A stretch of 64,000 nucleotides of DNA from Montifringilla adamsi (Eukaryota; Chordata; Aves; Passeriformes; Passeridae): contig JAGGNK010006892.1 in the NCBI GenBank assembly GCA_017590115.1, forward strand, positions 18,278,139 to 18,342,138, given 5' to 3'. The notes under the pieces were generated by a model. The model was given only the letters and a program-made list of their open reading frames with translations. It ran no database searches and was not told the DNA's origin. Below, in pieces: positions 1-39,825 of the stretch (its first letter is position 1; every line of letters starts with the position of its first letter). The translations under genes and the position numbers were made by a program.

Positions 1-289
1 CTCATCACTGCACTTGTATGAAGGAAGGGAAGAAACAGTTAAGAACATAAATGAGATCATACAGATAATTTTCTAAATATTACTAAACCAGTAATATTTA
101 CATATTTTTTAAGAAACCTTCACAAAAAAAAATTAACTATGAACACTTCTACAACATAAAAAGGTAAAAGTCCCTAGTAATTGCCTAGTAATGCTAGGGA
201 AAAGGTCAAATCTAATCAGAAGTGGAAGTTCACAGCCATTTGTTCTAAAGACAGCATTGTGTTTTAAATACAGCCTTGAAATTAGTGTC

Positions 290-295
290 TTTATT
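290..295 (-). terminator. candidate distal polyadenylation signal AATAAA
   Basis: Third AATAAA on the minus strand, about 830 nt after the stop codon. The UTR could also extend beyond position 1. Confidence 0.35.
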
Positions 296-311
296 AAACT
301 CTTAGTACTAA

Positions 312-334
312 AATAATAATAATAATAGTAATAA
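312..334. repeat. (AAT)n microsatellite
   Basis: Short run of AAT units with one AGT interruption, inside the KATNAL1 3' UTR. Confidence 0.85.
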
Positions 335-789
335 CAATTACATTTAGATAGCACAGACAAAGCACAAGATGATACATAAGCATAAAAGTGCACGTTATAA
401 CCTAAGTCAAAGTGCCTACTGGTCAAACAGGTCCAAACTATGTTCAGAGAACAAGCATAAACCAGACTAAGAACAATCCATGCCTTTTTCTTTCCCTCTC
501 ATTCCCATCAGAAGTCATTGCAGGTAACACTGATAACAGTCTGAAGTGACATCAGTTCCAAATGGGAGTACATGAGAGGAGAGTCAGGCCCATGTCTTGA
601 TGGAAAACTGATCCTCATTTCCTCTGTGTAATGCCAATTAATCCACAGGCTTTGCTCTGAATATCCGAGCACGGATAGAAAGAATAATAACTTGGATGCC
701 ACATTCAAGGGAGGCAGAAGCAGCACTTAAGAGCAGAGGGGGTACGGCAAGCCCTTGTCTGTTCCTTTGGAGTCACATCCCCCAGCTGA

Positions 790-795
790 TTTATT
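790..795 (-). terminator. candidate polyadenylation signal AATAAA
   Basis: Second AATAAA on the minus strand in the 3' UTR, about 330 nt after the stop codon. Confidence 0.35.
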
Positions 796-1033
796 GACTC
801 CAGCCATAAAAAATGACTAGGAGGAAGTTAAGTAACACTGCTCTTCATTTGAAAAATAAAAAGACTACCCTCAGAAGTATGATTTTTCCCTTCCTGTTTG
901 TCTTATTTTTCTACTTCAGAGGTAAAATATCGTTTACAATATCAGCTCATTATTGTGTTCTTTCCCTTTAAATGCAAACAGCTTAAAAGATCCTGTCACC
1001 AGAAAGGGGTGGGATGAGGGCAGAGGCAGACCT

Positions 1034-1039
1034 TTTATT
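1034..1039 (-). terminator. candidate proximal polyadenylation signal AATAAA
   Basis: AATAAA on the minus strand, 87 nt after the stop codon. The downstream stretch to about 990 is mixed and has no obvious GT-rich element, so use is uncertain. Confidence 0.4.
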
Positions 1040-1125
1040 AAACCTTTAAAAAGATTTCTAACTCATTTTGAAAGTGAGAACAACAAAAACCATAAAACTC
1101 CAGCAAAGGAAAGCTGTCACTGAGA

Positions 1126-28672
<27,547 letters not shown>

Positions 28673-31600
28673 CTTCACTCAGAAATCTAAAAGAGAACAT
28701 AATTACCAGAAAAAATTAATTTTACATGCTGTAGAATAATTCAGACAGTGATGCTTTAGTTTTGTTATTTCTCTCATAGCTGAATTGTGTCTTTCCAACC
28801 CTGCTCCCATCCAGTCCTGCTCTTCTACAACCATTTATGTCTGGAGTATCTCTTTATAGCCTAAGGTTTCAGATCATGAATCGTAACTCTTTTATAGTGA
28901 TTAAAAACACAACTTCTTTGCTGCCTTTGGCCCCAATCCTGTTACATTAATGAAACAAAATTAAATGCCCTTCCCACACTGAAACTAACAAACTCAACTT
29001 TAATTTGTAGATCACCACAATGTATTAGCTGCCATCAGCTGTGAATCACAAATCACACGAGGCATTAAATTGCTTTTTATTCTGTTGTACTACATACGTG
29101 CCTGAATGTGCCAAGCAGCATCAGGGATGTCTGCACTTCACACTTTCAAGAGCCCTCACCCTAATGAGATTATGATATGGTTGAATGACTGCTCTACTAT
29201 AGATGAAGTTGAGAGCCTCATTCTGTTTAAATATTCTTTCAAAGTACTCCAGCATCCACATGCTGACTTGAATTTTTTCATTAAATTTAACATGTCACTT
29301 TGGGATTTATGGCGGAGTTAGCAATCCAAATTTAACATTCCTTAGAACAGTGATTCCCAAAGTACAACCTTCCCCTAGTCCTCAAATTGCATCATGACTT
29401 CAAGGCAGACCCATAGCCCAGCTTTTCCCAGTAACCAGTCAAGAAAGCAATAACCCAGACATTCAGAATTAAGCTGTGTTGTACAGCTAGGTTTGTATTT
29501 AAGGTTCAGGATTGAAGCAGTGCCTGCCCTTTTATCTGAACCTCATGTGACCCAAAGTTTAGGTCCCCACCACAGAAAGAGTATCAGTTCCTTTCCCTTG
29601 TACTCTCAGTACATGTGGGGGTCCCTGACATTCAGCAAGATATAAACCTCTGGAAATGAAAACTAAAAAATTGCAATTCATAGCTATGCAATGCAGAGTT
29701 GAATTGAGCAAGAGGGAGGAGATCAGCTCTGGAGCGTGGTCCACTAGCTGTATCAAGGATTTGGCAAGACCAAGGAGGTAAAGAAGAAACTGGGAAGGAG
29801 GGATACAAGCACAGTTCAGGCTACACAGCTGAAAACAGCCCATGCTACAGGAGTGCACACTGAAGGAACAGGTGGCAGCAGATAGAAGCCAGAACAGGGA
29901 GAAGCAACCTTTTACATCCCAGTGGGTTATAAAAATGTTAGTAGGTTTTATAAACAGACAAGACTAGAGCAAGATGGCATTAAGGAGGATGTATCTTATG
30001 CCTTTGTACTCCCTTGCGCTTAGCAAAATTCAAACCCATGAGAAGTTAAACAGACATCCACATGAAATTCATTCTGCCCTGAGCAAACACACGCTGCACC
30101 TCCAAGGATGCCACACTGACAGACCTAACTGCTGCCTTCAGCTGCACACCAGGTCTGCTCCACCACCTCATCACTCCTGCTCCCTGCAACAAAGCCATGG
30201 AAACCTGCCACGCTCACTTAAACCCACAGGTCACACATCTTGCATGTGGCTGATGACTCTGATAGCAAGAACATGCTGCTGCCCCGCAGCTGACACTCCA
30301 CCAAGCACAGCAGGACTTACTGGGGCTTCACTTGTCCTCATGCTGTGCTGCACATTTCAGCTCGCACAGCATTCCCGCTGGCTGTTGCAAACTACAGGGC
30401 AGGAGAAAATCTAAGGTGGAAAGGGTGGCAACCCTAATTTTGTTTCCTGACATAGGCAGGATACATCATTACCAAGATCTCGATTAGTTGCAACAAAGAT
30501 CATTTAATTTTTAAATACAGAAGATTGTAACAAATAGGGAAAAAAAAGTGATGTCACTCACATTGCACAGGAAATGCAAAAAATGATAGGAACTGAAGAT
30601 AGTTTGTAACCCATTCAGATCTCATGAGTCAGCTTAGAAATGAACAGAACACCATGTGGGGCAGAAGCCATTGGCCTGTCTTCAAACACATCCAGGTTAG
30701 GAACTGCTTCACAAACAGCCTGTCATCATTAAGAAAAACATTCCTCAAATCTCTGGAGGTTTTCTGCATATGTAGTGTAAAACAGCAAGTAAATAAAACA
30801 TTTTTAAGGAACTGCTGAATTCAATTCCTAGAAATCCATTAAACAGAATACATACTTGCTTTACAACCTCTCATTGCTCTTTATTACAGCTAGTTCCCAC
30901 CCTCTGGGCATATTTAACTCCCTTTTGCCTTGAGAGGGCTGATACAACCAACTCCCCTTAATTCCAGAAGAGTCTCCTGCTCACCAGAGGAGACAACCTC
31001 TTCATCTCTTCTGTGGTGGAAGTTGGGTCAATCCACAGGCAGGAGGCAAGCCATAGGAGCCATGTAAACATGTGCCCACTTCAGGACAGTGGTTAGACAA
31101 GGAAGGTGAGGCAGGATGCAGAAAAATATACACAGTTTTAAAATTGCAGGAGCAAACCAAACAAGACTCTCCTGTTTCCTCCAGCTACCAAGAGTTTGGG
31201 GGCTTCTGGTCTCATGCTTGTGATGCCAAAGCTTACGCATGAGCTTGATGTCTGGTGTGTCACATTGAAGAGCTTATAAAACACTGACAGGCACTGAAAC
31301 TTGGAGCATGGAGGGAGGCTGGTGCATGTACACCGATGTACCTCCTGAGCGGTCAATACCTCCAGAGCTAGGCTGACAAAAGCCCCTGGATTTTTCTCAT
31401 GGATTCAGGCACTTCAGTTTTTACTCATCACCTACCCTAGACACCAAAGGTGTCATATAGCTTGAAAATGTGAATATAGTGTCACCCATTTACCTGAGCT
31501 TTATTTGAAGCAGCAGTTATAGGCCTCAGTCCTAAATCAGTGCTTTCCTGGAATCCCAGGCAGCTCTCTGAGATTCTACTGCTATTTAAAACTAATGCTA

Positions 31601-34421
31601 AAAATGGTTCAAACAAACTACAAGCCTCCTATGCACACCAGTGAAGGTAAAGTTACTTCAGAATAACCAAAGCAAATCAAAACAACTAAGTCCAAAATCA
31701 AGAAAAAAATAAATTTTTGGACGGAATTATTTCCTGTGTTGTTTTCTAGTCATCCCATTCTTCGATGTCAGGGATGGGGAAGGAGGGGGAAGTAACTACA
31801 ACCAGGTGAGGACCTTTCCATGTTATGTACTCACTCTTTATTATCTATTCTACATTGTATTATCGAGTTCATACAATATCAGAGACATCCAAGGAACCAG
31901 AAATACAGAAATCATAAATAAAGCATTTTGTTGTTTGTTATCTGGAACTTTGTTTGGATATTTAATTTTCCTACCATACCACAGCCACATCTTTTAAGTA
32001 AATATACCGCCAGGAACAACTGTTGTCAAGTACATTTAGAACAACTTACCCACTACTTGTGACACCAGCTTTTCATTCTACCATTGTGTGGTTCTCTCCT
32101 GCACTAGACCGTAACAGCTCCACTGCAAGTCAAGATCCTTGGAGATTCCCTCAGTTCACGGATCATTGACAAGAAGAGACATTACAGACATTCATGTCGG
32201 CATAGCTGCCACACATGGGGTTTTAAACCCACTTGTTAAAAACCCTGCAGCAGCCAGGCTAAAAGGTCACAGGGGATATTAATCTCTGTTCTTTGGAGCA
32301 TAAGCTGGGCTGATCCCTATCTGGGGTCAGAAAAGAATTTTTCTCCCAGAATTAAAGCAATGCACAATTGAGCAAGATCCAAAAGGCAGTCTCTACTTTA
32401 ACATTAAAGCATTATACACACAAACATATCCATGGGCAGATACAGTGCCGGTGTGGATGACAGGCAAAGGGGGACAGCTTAGCACTATTCCCAACTTGTG
32501 TGCAACACCAGTGGGAATGGATTCAGGACTGGCCCCCTTCAAACCATCTCTGTCAGTGCTATCTCACCAGTCTTACCAGAGGCAGCAAATGCTCTCCCCT
32601 GTAGAGGGTGTCTGCAGCAGGGCTTTTCCTCTTGCTTGATCCCAAACATTCACTCTGCAAGTGCCAAAATGGAAGGCATCTGCTATCTTTCTATGTCTCT
32701 TTTATGCATGTGTTTTGACACAACCAGTGACACCACTGCATCCCATTTTCTCCACAGGCTCTTGACTCTTGCACGGGATGGAGCACTCTCATTAAATGAG
32801 CTGTTAGACACTTTTGCTTTATTCTCATTGTTTCAATCAAGCCTTATTTAATACCTACTAATCAGACTTTTCTCCAAATCAGATGTTAATTCCCCACTGA
32901 GAGGGCTATACCATACGTGGATTTTCCTGGACATGGGTCTTTCTCTGATCAAAATTTTATCCAGGCAAAACAAAAACATTCCACAGCTTTCTGAGATTGC
33001 TGGACAGATGCTCTCACATCATGGCAGCCCTGCAGTACTGCTGACTGGACAGTTGAACATCTGGAAAGGCCTGGACATACGCTGATGAAGACTGGCTACT
33101 AACCCTGTTTCTCATTTTCTGTAAATCAGCCGTGCGTGATGTTGGGCATCCCGAAATGCAATGTAAGAGTTACAACTAAAGTCACAAGACAGAGAGTCAC
33201 ACTGTTAGGCACCATCTACTGAATACAGTGCTTATGACTGAGGTATGACTGTACACTTTCCACTTCAACAAGGCAGAGCCAGGATGACTGTCTGCCACCA
33301 CACAATCCCAGAACAGGTCAATTGCCACACAGAGCAAAGCAAGGAAGAGAAGTCCACTGTTGAGAGGTTTTGATTTTTTGGATTTATACACTTTGCATGT
33401 GCAACCATTTCCATTATCAGACTCTAAGTCATAAACTGAAGTTGTTTTTTCTTCAAATTCCTCTTACTGCTTGGAAGTTTTTCATTACAGTTAATTGAAA
33501 CCTGCCCTTCTTAGGTTAAAGCCGTATCGATTTTGTAAGCCAGCTTTGACCAGTTTCAAACAGCTCTCTCTCCCTCAACTTTGTCTTCACTTAAAATAGC
33601 ACAATGATCTGATTTTCAGTCTTCTCTTAAAACTTAAAAATTGTTAAAACAGAGACATGTAACAATGCTTTACCTGAGAAAGCATAAACAGCAACACTAA
33701 CTGGAACATTGTCAGAGGAAAAAAAAAGTGTTTTTCCCCGCATGACATGTGACTTCTACTTCAAGCCTACAGAATTCTACTTCTGACAGAAATACAGACT
33801 ATTTTTTCTTACATGCTTGATACATTTTATTTGATTTTTAAGAATAAGATATTTTAAAAAGCAACAATTAAAAGAAATTAAATACATCTTTCCTGCTTTA
33901 TTATAAAGATTATGTCTTTCATTTTGGTGTTGGGTGCAGAACAACTGATCTTCATTGCCAATAACTATCTGTCCCTGTTCAGAAGCAATTGCTGATGCTG
34001 CAGACATTACGTTTGCATGACAAAAACAACATTTTAACTGATTATTGTCAGATAAAAAACAAACAAACAAAAGGCTTGCCAAGTTCCATAGCTAAATCCA
34101 TCTTTCCCTGTTAACATGGCTTTGTTTGAACATGCAGCTGTGGTCCCATGGACTGGTGTGAAAACTAACGATCATGACTTCACAGGATCACGGCTCCTGT
34201 TAAAAACATATCTGTAAGTAAGGACATGGCTCAGTTCCAGCAGATTTGAATCAAAACTACATGTAAATGAATCAAAGATGAGAAATGTGTTATGCCAGTG
34301 CTGTTTTTTCTTTTTGCTGTGTGCATTAGCAGTGACAAGGCTGGCTACAATTGCAGCAGCAGCAGCGTTGGGGTTGCAGCAGGTTATGCCATTTTTTAAA
34401 GCAGTAGAGACACCAGATAAA

Positions 34422-34455
<34 letters not shown>

Positions 34456-34460
34456 TATAT
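34422..34460. repeat. (CA)n microsatellite passing into TA-rich run
   Basis: About 13 AC units at 34,422-34,448, then TATATATTATAT. Likely polymorphic in length. Confidence 0.95.
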
Positions 34461-35837
34461 GGTCCAGGAAACCCAGCAACAAGGGATCTCTTAATTCAGT
34501 CAACTGCTTTCTGCTAACTGGTTTTTGGCCTCTTTGCATTGAAACTCTGTTTTGCAATAGCAGATGTAGAATTAATGTGGAAATGTGTATGGAAGTGGGA
34601 AAGAGAAGAAGCATGCATGCAGGCCTCAAACTATTTTTGTGTGCATTCTTAACTTGAAACAGAGATTTACTTTGAGTGCAAGTGAAAAAAAAAGTCTTCA
34701 AATGAAGTAAAGACATTCATCACAGGTTAAAAGGAATCACATAAGAAAACACTAAATAGGTGGCCAGTCTTTTAATTAAAGATTAATTTTGATATTTAAA
34801 TTAGAGATTTCATTAGTTTGGTGAACCAAACAGAAAGCATCCTGGAGAATGAAATAGCCATATGCAGAGCCTTTGAAGTACAGCTCTCTGAAGAAGCAGA
34901 AAGGAGAATCAGAGACGGCTGTGCTATTCCTAAAACTGAGTGTGAACCATATCCTTCTCCAAGCACCTCATACTCCAGTTTCAGACACATCCATATGGCC
35001 CCATCACCACTACCTGGGGTAATGAGGTGTTCATTAGCAAGGCTGGGCAACAAAAAGAGCTAAAACAAATGCTGTGGGGCACTCTGGGGAGTGTAACTCC
35101 ACACACACATGGGTCAGGCAGTGACAGGCTTGCCAGCTTCTGTTCTATCTTAGCCCTGCTGGACCCAGGTAAAATGCAACACCACAATCAACCCCTCCTC
35201 TGACAGGATGCAGGGCCCAGAGACCTGAAGGATTCTGTAGGGCCTGTCTGGAACTCAACAAAGTGGAACCCAGCCCGAGTCAATAATCCTTCTGGTCCTT
35301 TGTGGAGCCACTTGCTTCTCTGCATATCATGTGTGTAAGCACTTCTGGTAGAGCAAACATGCCACCAAAGATTCCCAAGATGGTCTTTGCAGAGCCAGCT
35401 CGGGTTCAGAGCGTTTCTTAGGTCGGCTCTGTGCCAAGAAAGGCAGTGAAACTGCTCCTGCACCTGGCCCTGGATACAGCACTCCTGTGTTCCCCCCCCA
35501 CCAGACCACAGCCAGCTCCACTACGACTCTGTGCTGCTGCTGCTCCATTCCAGCTCAGCCAAGCTGCATCCCAGATAAGCTTTCCATGAATAATTGGAGG
35601 TTTAATACACTCACAGAGGTGTTTATAACCCTGACTCATAAGGTCAGAATTTTGGGCTGAATACTTTTCTACCTCTTGAACTCCACTCTGAATGTCAAAG
35701 AATTGGCTCTTTAGGACTAAGGAAATGTAATACTTACATAGAATACATTTTTTAAATACACATTTATATGCATATTGATGTTAGTGCTACAGACATGAAG
35801 TCTTCAGATTTCTCAGTTCATCCCCAGAAAAATCAGC

Positions 35838-35851
35838 TTTTTTTTTTTTTT
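35838..35851. repeat. T14 homopolymer
   Basis: Fourteen T on the plus strand. A second T14 follows at 35,893-35,906. Confidence 0.95.
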
Positions 35852-35892
35852 AATTATTATTAATTACACAGAAAACCAGATAAAGGCCTATC

Positions 35893-35906
35893 TTTTTTTT
35901 TTTTTT
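35893..35906. repeat. T14 homopolymer
   Basis: Second T14 tract, 41 bases after the first. Either could be the reversed tail of a retroposed copy, but no body is recognised. Confidence 0.95.
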
Positions 35907-36708
35907 CTTGTATTCCATTCATTTCACAGTCTTTTGATTGGGCTTAGGTCAGGGCAGGAACTATCTCCCCCCATTACCTGCTCAAAAGCCCAAATCTCCA
36001 AGAGCCAGGCACCCCAAGCACTCTGCAGCTGCAATGTTCCCTTCTGCAGTGTGGCAAGTACCAGGAGCTGCAAGAGAGAAGCTGAAGCCTGTCTAGGATA
36101 TAGCTGACATAGGGATGGGGGGAAAAGGAAGAAAAAGGAAACTGCTCAACAATCTGCAACTGCAATCAAGCATTCATTGGAAAGAAACCCATCTCTCTGA
36201 AATGTGAAACTGTAGTAGGAATAGACATTCAATATTCATATACAAGAGAGTACTAATGCATGGATGCTTTTAAGATACAGATTTTCAGGAAGAAAAAATT
36301 ACACCCCCTTATATACCAATCATAAACACGTGTATTTTAAGTATGATATATAGAGAAACTGTAATTTTATTCCCCCTTATGACTGTTAGAGAACATAAGA
36401 TAAAAACACTAGAACTGTCAGGTGAGGAAATGGAGAGAGAAAAGGGACAAATGCTGACATCATGACAGAATTTTTTTGGGAAAAAATAGAAATGTAGCAG
36501 AATAATTTTTAAAAAGTAACACTGTGTCCAGACCACCTAGTGCAACAAGCTCAACGGAGCCTAAGCGTGGTAGTAGACGTGAAACTGGAAACCATAAAGG
36601 CAAACTGGTTGGAGAAACTTTCCAGAGCTCCCTCTGACCATTGCCTCCTTCGTACCCATTCCCAGCCTCCAGGCTGCTCTGCCTTCTGCACAGCTCTCTG
36701 TCCCTCTG

Positions 36709-36767
36709 CATCCATCCATCCATCCATCCATCCATCCATCCATCCATCCATCCATCCATCCATCCAC
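36709..36767. repeat. (CATC)n tetranucleotide microsatellite
   Basis: About 14 uninterrupted CATC units, immediately outside the promoter CpG island on the KATNAL1 side. It gives periodic HPSI/DGWM-type reading frames that are not coding. Confidence 0.97.
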
Positions 36768-37098
36768 CTATGTTCCCATGCGTCCCTTTCCTTGCATTCT
36801 TTCTCTCCCCCACAGGCATCCAGACGCCCCAGTCCATCCTCCCCTCACCGCAGGTACCCACCCCATTCACTGCCCTGCCCGCGCCTCCCCTCTGCAGCCG
36901 CACCGCCCCTGCGCCCACCCTCCCAGCCGGCCCTGCCGCACCGCCCCTCCCTCCAGCCCCTCCCGCCCCGGCAGCGGCGCAGGGGCTTCTCTCCCTCGCT
37001 GTTCCGCGGGAAGAGCCGCCTCAGCGCCTTCATTCCGAGGGAGCCTCCCGTCCCCACAGGGGTCCCCTCCGCAGCACCCATCTCCCCCGCTCCCCCGA

Positions 37099-37117
37099 GA
37101 GCGCTGGGGGCTGTAGT
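37099..37117 (-). promoter_or_regulatory. ZNF143/THAP11-like motif
   Basis: On the minus strand ACTACAGCCCCCAGCGCTC, against the remembered consensus ACTACAnnTCCCAGnRTGC. The core ACTACA and CCCAG are kept and one T is replaced by C. Confidence 0.6.
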
Positions 37118-37169
37118 TTCCTCCCGCCGCCTCTCCCGGCAGCCCGTAGCGACCGGCGGAGGGGCGCGG

Positions 37170-37188
37170 ACTACACTTCCCGGCACGC
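37170..37188 (+). promoter_or_regulatory. ZNF143/THAP11-like motif
   Basis: ACTACACTTCCCGGCACGC on the plus strand, a close match to the remembered ZNF143 consensus. It is inverted relative to the motif 52 bases to its left. Confidence 0.7.
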
Positions 37189-37829
37189 TCCGCGGGAGAT
37201 GGGGGGGGGCGCCCCCGCCCTCCTCCAGCCTCTACCGCTGGTTTCCCCCCCATCCCCGCCGCCTCTCTCGGCGTGGCGGTGTCCGAGCCGCCGCCCGCCG
37301 CGGGCAGCAGCGCCGTGAGGGGCTGCCCCGTTCCCGGGCCCTGCCGTTACCTGGGAGAGCCGGGGGTGCGTGTCCGCGGGCGGGAGCGGCGCGGGGAGGG
37401 GGCGCAGCGCTGCGGCTCTGTCAGAGCGGGGCCGGGGGAAGGGGGTGCGCGCGCGCGGCGACGGGCGGTTGCCATGGCGGCGGCGGCGGGCGCGGGGAGG
37501 GGACGGCACCGCCGCTCCGGCCTCCGGAGCGCCTCCGCTTGTCCTGGCGGCGGGGGAGAGCGATTTTCCTGAAGGAAAACCCCGCGGCACCGCCGGCGAT
37601 GGCTGCGGGCGCCGCCGCCCAGCCCGCGTTTAGCAGCCCTCGGCGGGGCTCCGCGCTGAGCATCCCCGGCGCAGGCGGGCGGAGAGCGTCCCGCTCGCTG
37701 CGGGAGCTGGAGCGGCGCGGGGCCGACCGGGCAGCAGGGAGGGAGTGCCGGAGCCGAGCGCCCCGGCTGGCTGCTGAGCGCCCGCCGTGCTCTGCGCTGT
37801 GCTGCGCCAGGGCTCGGGGCGGGGAGGCT

Positions 37830-38125
37830 GAAAACACAGAGCCACAGGGTGCGTCAGGCGGGAAGGGACCGCCGTGGGTTACCTGCTCCAAACCCCCGGC
37901 TCAAGCAGGGCCGTGCCACAGCACATGGCGCAGGATTGCGTCCAGACCCTTCTTGAATAGTTCCAGTGAGGGAGGCTCCACAAGCACTCTGGGCAATCTG
38001 TTCCAGTGCGCGGTCTTTGCACAGTAAAGTTCTTCCTCATGTTCAGCTGGAACTTCCTGTGCATCAGTTTCTGTCCTTGCGTCGTGTCCTTGCAGCTGGA
38101 ACCAGCGGGAAGAGCTCTGAATACA
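37830..38125 (-). mobile_element. CR1 LINE 3' fragment, reverse orientation
   Basis: Matches reverse-complement CR1: 'gcgggaagggaccgccgtgg' corresponds to the usual 'ggttggaagggacct', then 'gggcaatctgttccagtgcg' and 'aagttcttcctcatgttcag'. The 3' end abuts the promoter CpG island. It keeps several CpG sites where the consensus has TG or CA. No coding capacity. Confidence 0.75.
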
Positions 38126-39784
38126 CATCAGAGCCCGTTCACACTCAGAATGCAAACCTCATGTGCCTCCACCTCGTCTGTGGGAGTGTCTGTCTAGGAA
38201 ATGCAGAGCATACGTTTGTCCTGTGTGCGTGCAGAAGGGCACTGGACCATCTTTGCTATAGCAGTCTAATACACTTTGATAGAACCGTAAAGGAACAGAT
38301 TTAGGGATTTGCTCTGTTCCTGGACCAAAGTGGTATTTGGCGATCAGAGGCAGCCACACAGGGTGGCACCACCCAGTTTGTGTCAGCTCCTGAGGGTGAA
38401 TGTTCCTGCAACATGCAGGTCACTGTTAATACGAGCAGCCTGGTGCCCTGCGAGGGGAGCCGTGCAGTTATAAACCTTTCTAAGGATGTAATTTCACAGT
38501 TAATGCAAGACAGCCTGTGTCTGTATTGCCACCGAAAGGGGCAGTCCTGCATTCCTCTCTGATCATGGATATGCCTTCCTGTTTGTTATTTACTCCACAG
38601 TAACACTGATGATGCCATCTGGCAAGGCAAGCCTGGGATCTGATCTGGTAGAGAGCCAGATTTGCTCGTCCAAAAAATTAACTGAGTTCAGCTGGAACTG
38701 AAAGTTCCTGAATTAGCTGAATCTGTAGAGCTGCTGCAGGCACAAGGAAGGCAGAGGAGATGTGGAGGCAGAAGCAGCCCATGGAATCTGCAGCCCAGTG
38801 GATCTGAGCTGTGTTTCTGTGTGCAGATGCACCACTGCAGTGAGCCCTTACTGCTGAAACTGCCTTGTGACAGCTCTGAGAGTGTCCCAGTGACGATGAA
38901 TCTTGTGATCACACCTGGTAGTAGTACATGATTTCTCCAGAAAATTTCTGTTGTAGTTAGTTTAAGGCAGCAGCATGAGGTTGTATCTCGCAATAAGGTT
39001 CTCAGACGTGCTAAGTGACACAAGTGAAAGAGCAGGGATTGAAACTAAAAACTCAGTATGCCTCTTAAACAATACAGCATGCGAGTGTGTCACTCATATA
39101 TCTACAGATCTTGTTTCCCTCAAAATCATGTGGAGATTCTTATGTCTTTGTGAGAATTTTGGAACTGGGGCCAAAATCGTGATGAATTCGTAACAGCTGC
39201 AACTCTGGCTTCCCCCATTTCCAGATTTCTTCGAACTTGCCTGCCCATGACATCAATTCCTGCTGGTTTTCCACATACACAAAAGCATAGATGCTGTGCA
39301 GACCTTACAGAGTTCAGCCTTTCTAGGGGAGAGCAGATGACAAGTGGCCTCGTCCCAGCACTTCCATAATATCCCTTCCCACGAGACTATGTACCTCTTA
39401 CCACATTAGGCAACACATTAAGTGCTTTGTCTGAGGATTGTATCCTCCAGCTAGGAAATTGTGACCCAGAGAAAGATGGTTATTTGGGTGAAATTTCTGT
39501 CTGGTTGGGTTTTTTTCCCCCCATCCCTTTTTTTAGTAACAATTGAGTCAAGCAGGACTGCTTCCCCATGGCAGAGGCTCCCCATGCTACAGCTGACCTC
39601 CCTTTTGAAAAGCAGTTGTTCAACACTAGAACAATACCAGTGTCAACCTATTTTGACCACTCTGAGGCAAGGTTTGGTAAGCATGGGTCTCCACAGTTTG
39701 CCAAGATATGCTGTGGCTGTGTCAGCAGGAAGAACTGTGTCTTCAGGTTCCTGGCCATGCACACTAGGTATATAGGGCAGTTCA

Positions 39785-39825
39785 TGTTGGAGGCGACCTC
39801 AGAAGGTCATCTAGTCCAGCCAGGC
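39785..39825 (-). mobile_element. short CR1 3'-end fragment
   Basis: The start 'catgttggaggcgacctcag' and the following 'aaggtcatctagtccagcc' match the reverse-oriented CR1 3' region (ttggaagggacctcnngaggtcatctagtcc). Confidence 0.55.

Larger units (their letters stand above)
1..1125 (-). other. KATNAL1: KATNAL1 3' UTR (probably continues off the window)
   Basis: Sequence downstream of the TAA, read on the minus strand, with no splice or coding signal seen. AATAAA hexamers lie at 1039-1034, 795-790 and 295-290. The UTR could therefore be about 100 nt, about 350 nt, about 850 nt or longer. An AAT microsatellite lies at about 312-334. Which site is used cannot be decided from sequence. Confidence 0.7.
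28687..36840 (-). other. intron in the KATNAL1 5' UTR (upper boundary uncertain)
   Basis: About 8 kb between the promoter CpG island and the first coding exon. It holds a CA/TA microsatellite (34,422-34,460), two T14 tracts (35,838 and 35,893) and the CATC array (36,709). A stretch near 32,280-32,350 ('tctggggtcagaaaagaatt') resembles ancient amniote repeat DNA. No coding exon is recognised. Confidence 0.7.
36840..37860. promoter_or_regulatory. KATNAL1: CpG island, probable KATNAL1 promoter and first exon
   Basis: About 1 kb of very GC- and CpG-rich DNA, 8 kb upstream of the first coding exon. It is the only strong island on that side, so it is the likely KATNAL1 promoter. Two ZNF143/THAP11-type motifs sit at its centre. 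Possible minus-strand donors for a non-coding exon 1 are CCCAG|GTAACG (exon end 37,351) and CTGCG|GTGAGG (exon end 36,849). The first would put the TSS upstream of the motifs, the second downstream of them. The exact first exon is not resolvable here. Confidence 0.75.

Noticed and set aside
28676..28678. GTG upstream of the KATNAL1 ATG as a start
   Set aside because: The family begins MNLAEIC, the ATG two codons later has a good -3 A, and non-ATG starts are rare in vertebrates.
36540..38027. 495-codon open frame on the plus strand across the CpG island
   Set aside because: It runs through a CATC microsatellite, GC-rich promoter DNA and a CR1. The frame is open because stop codons are rare in GC-rich sequence. 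The product is low-complexity with no family match, and other frames are also open.
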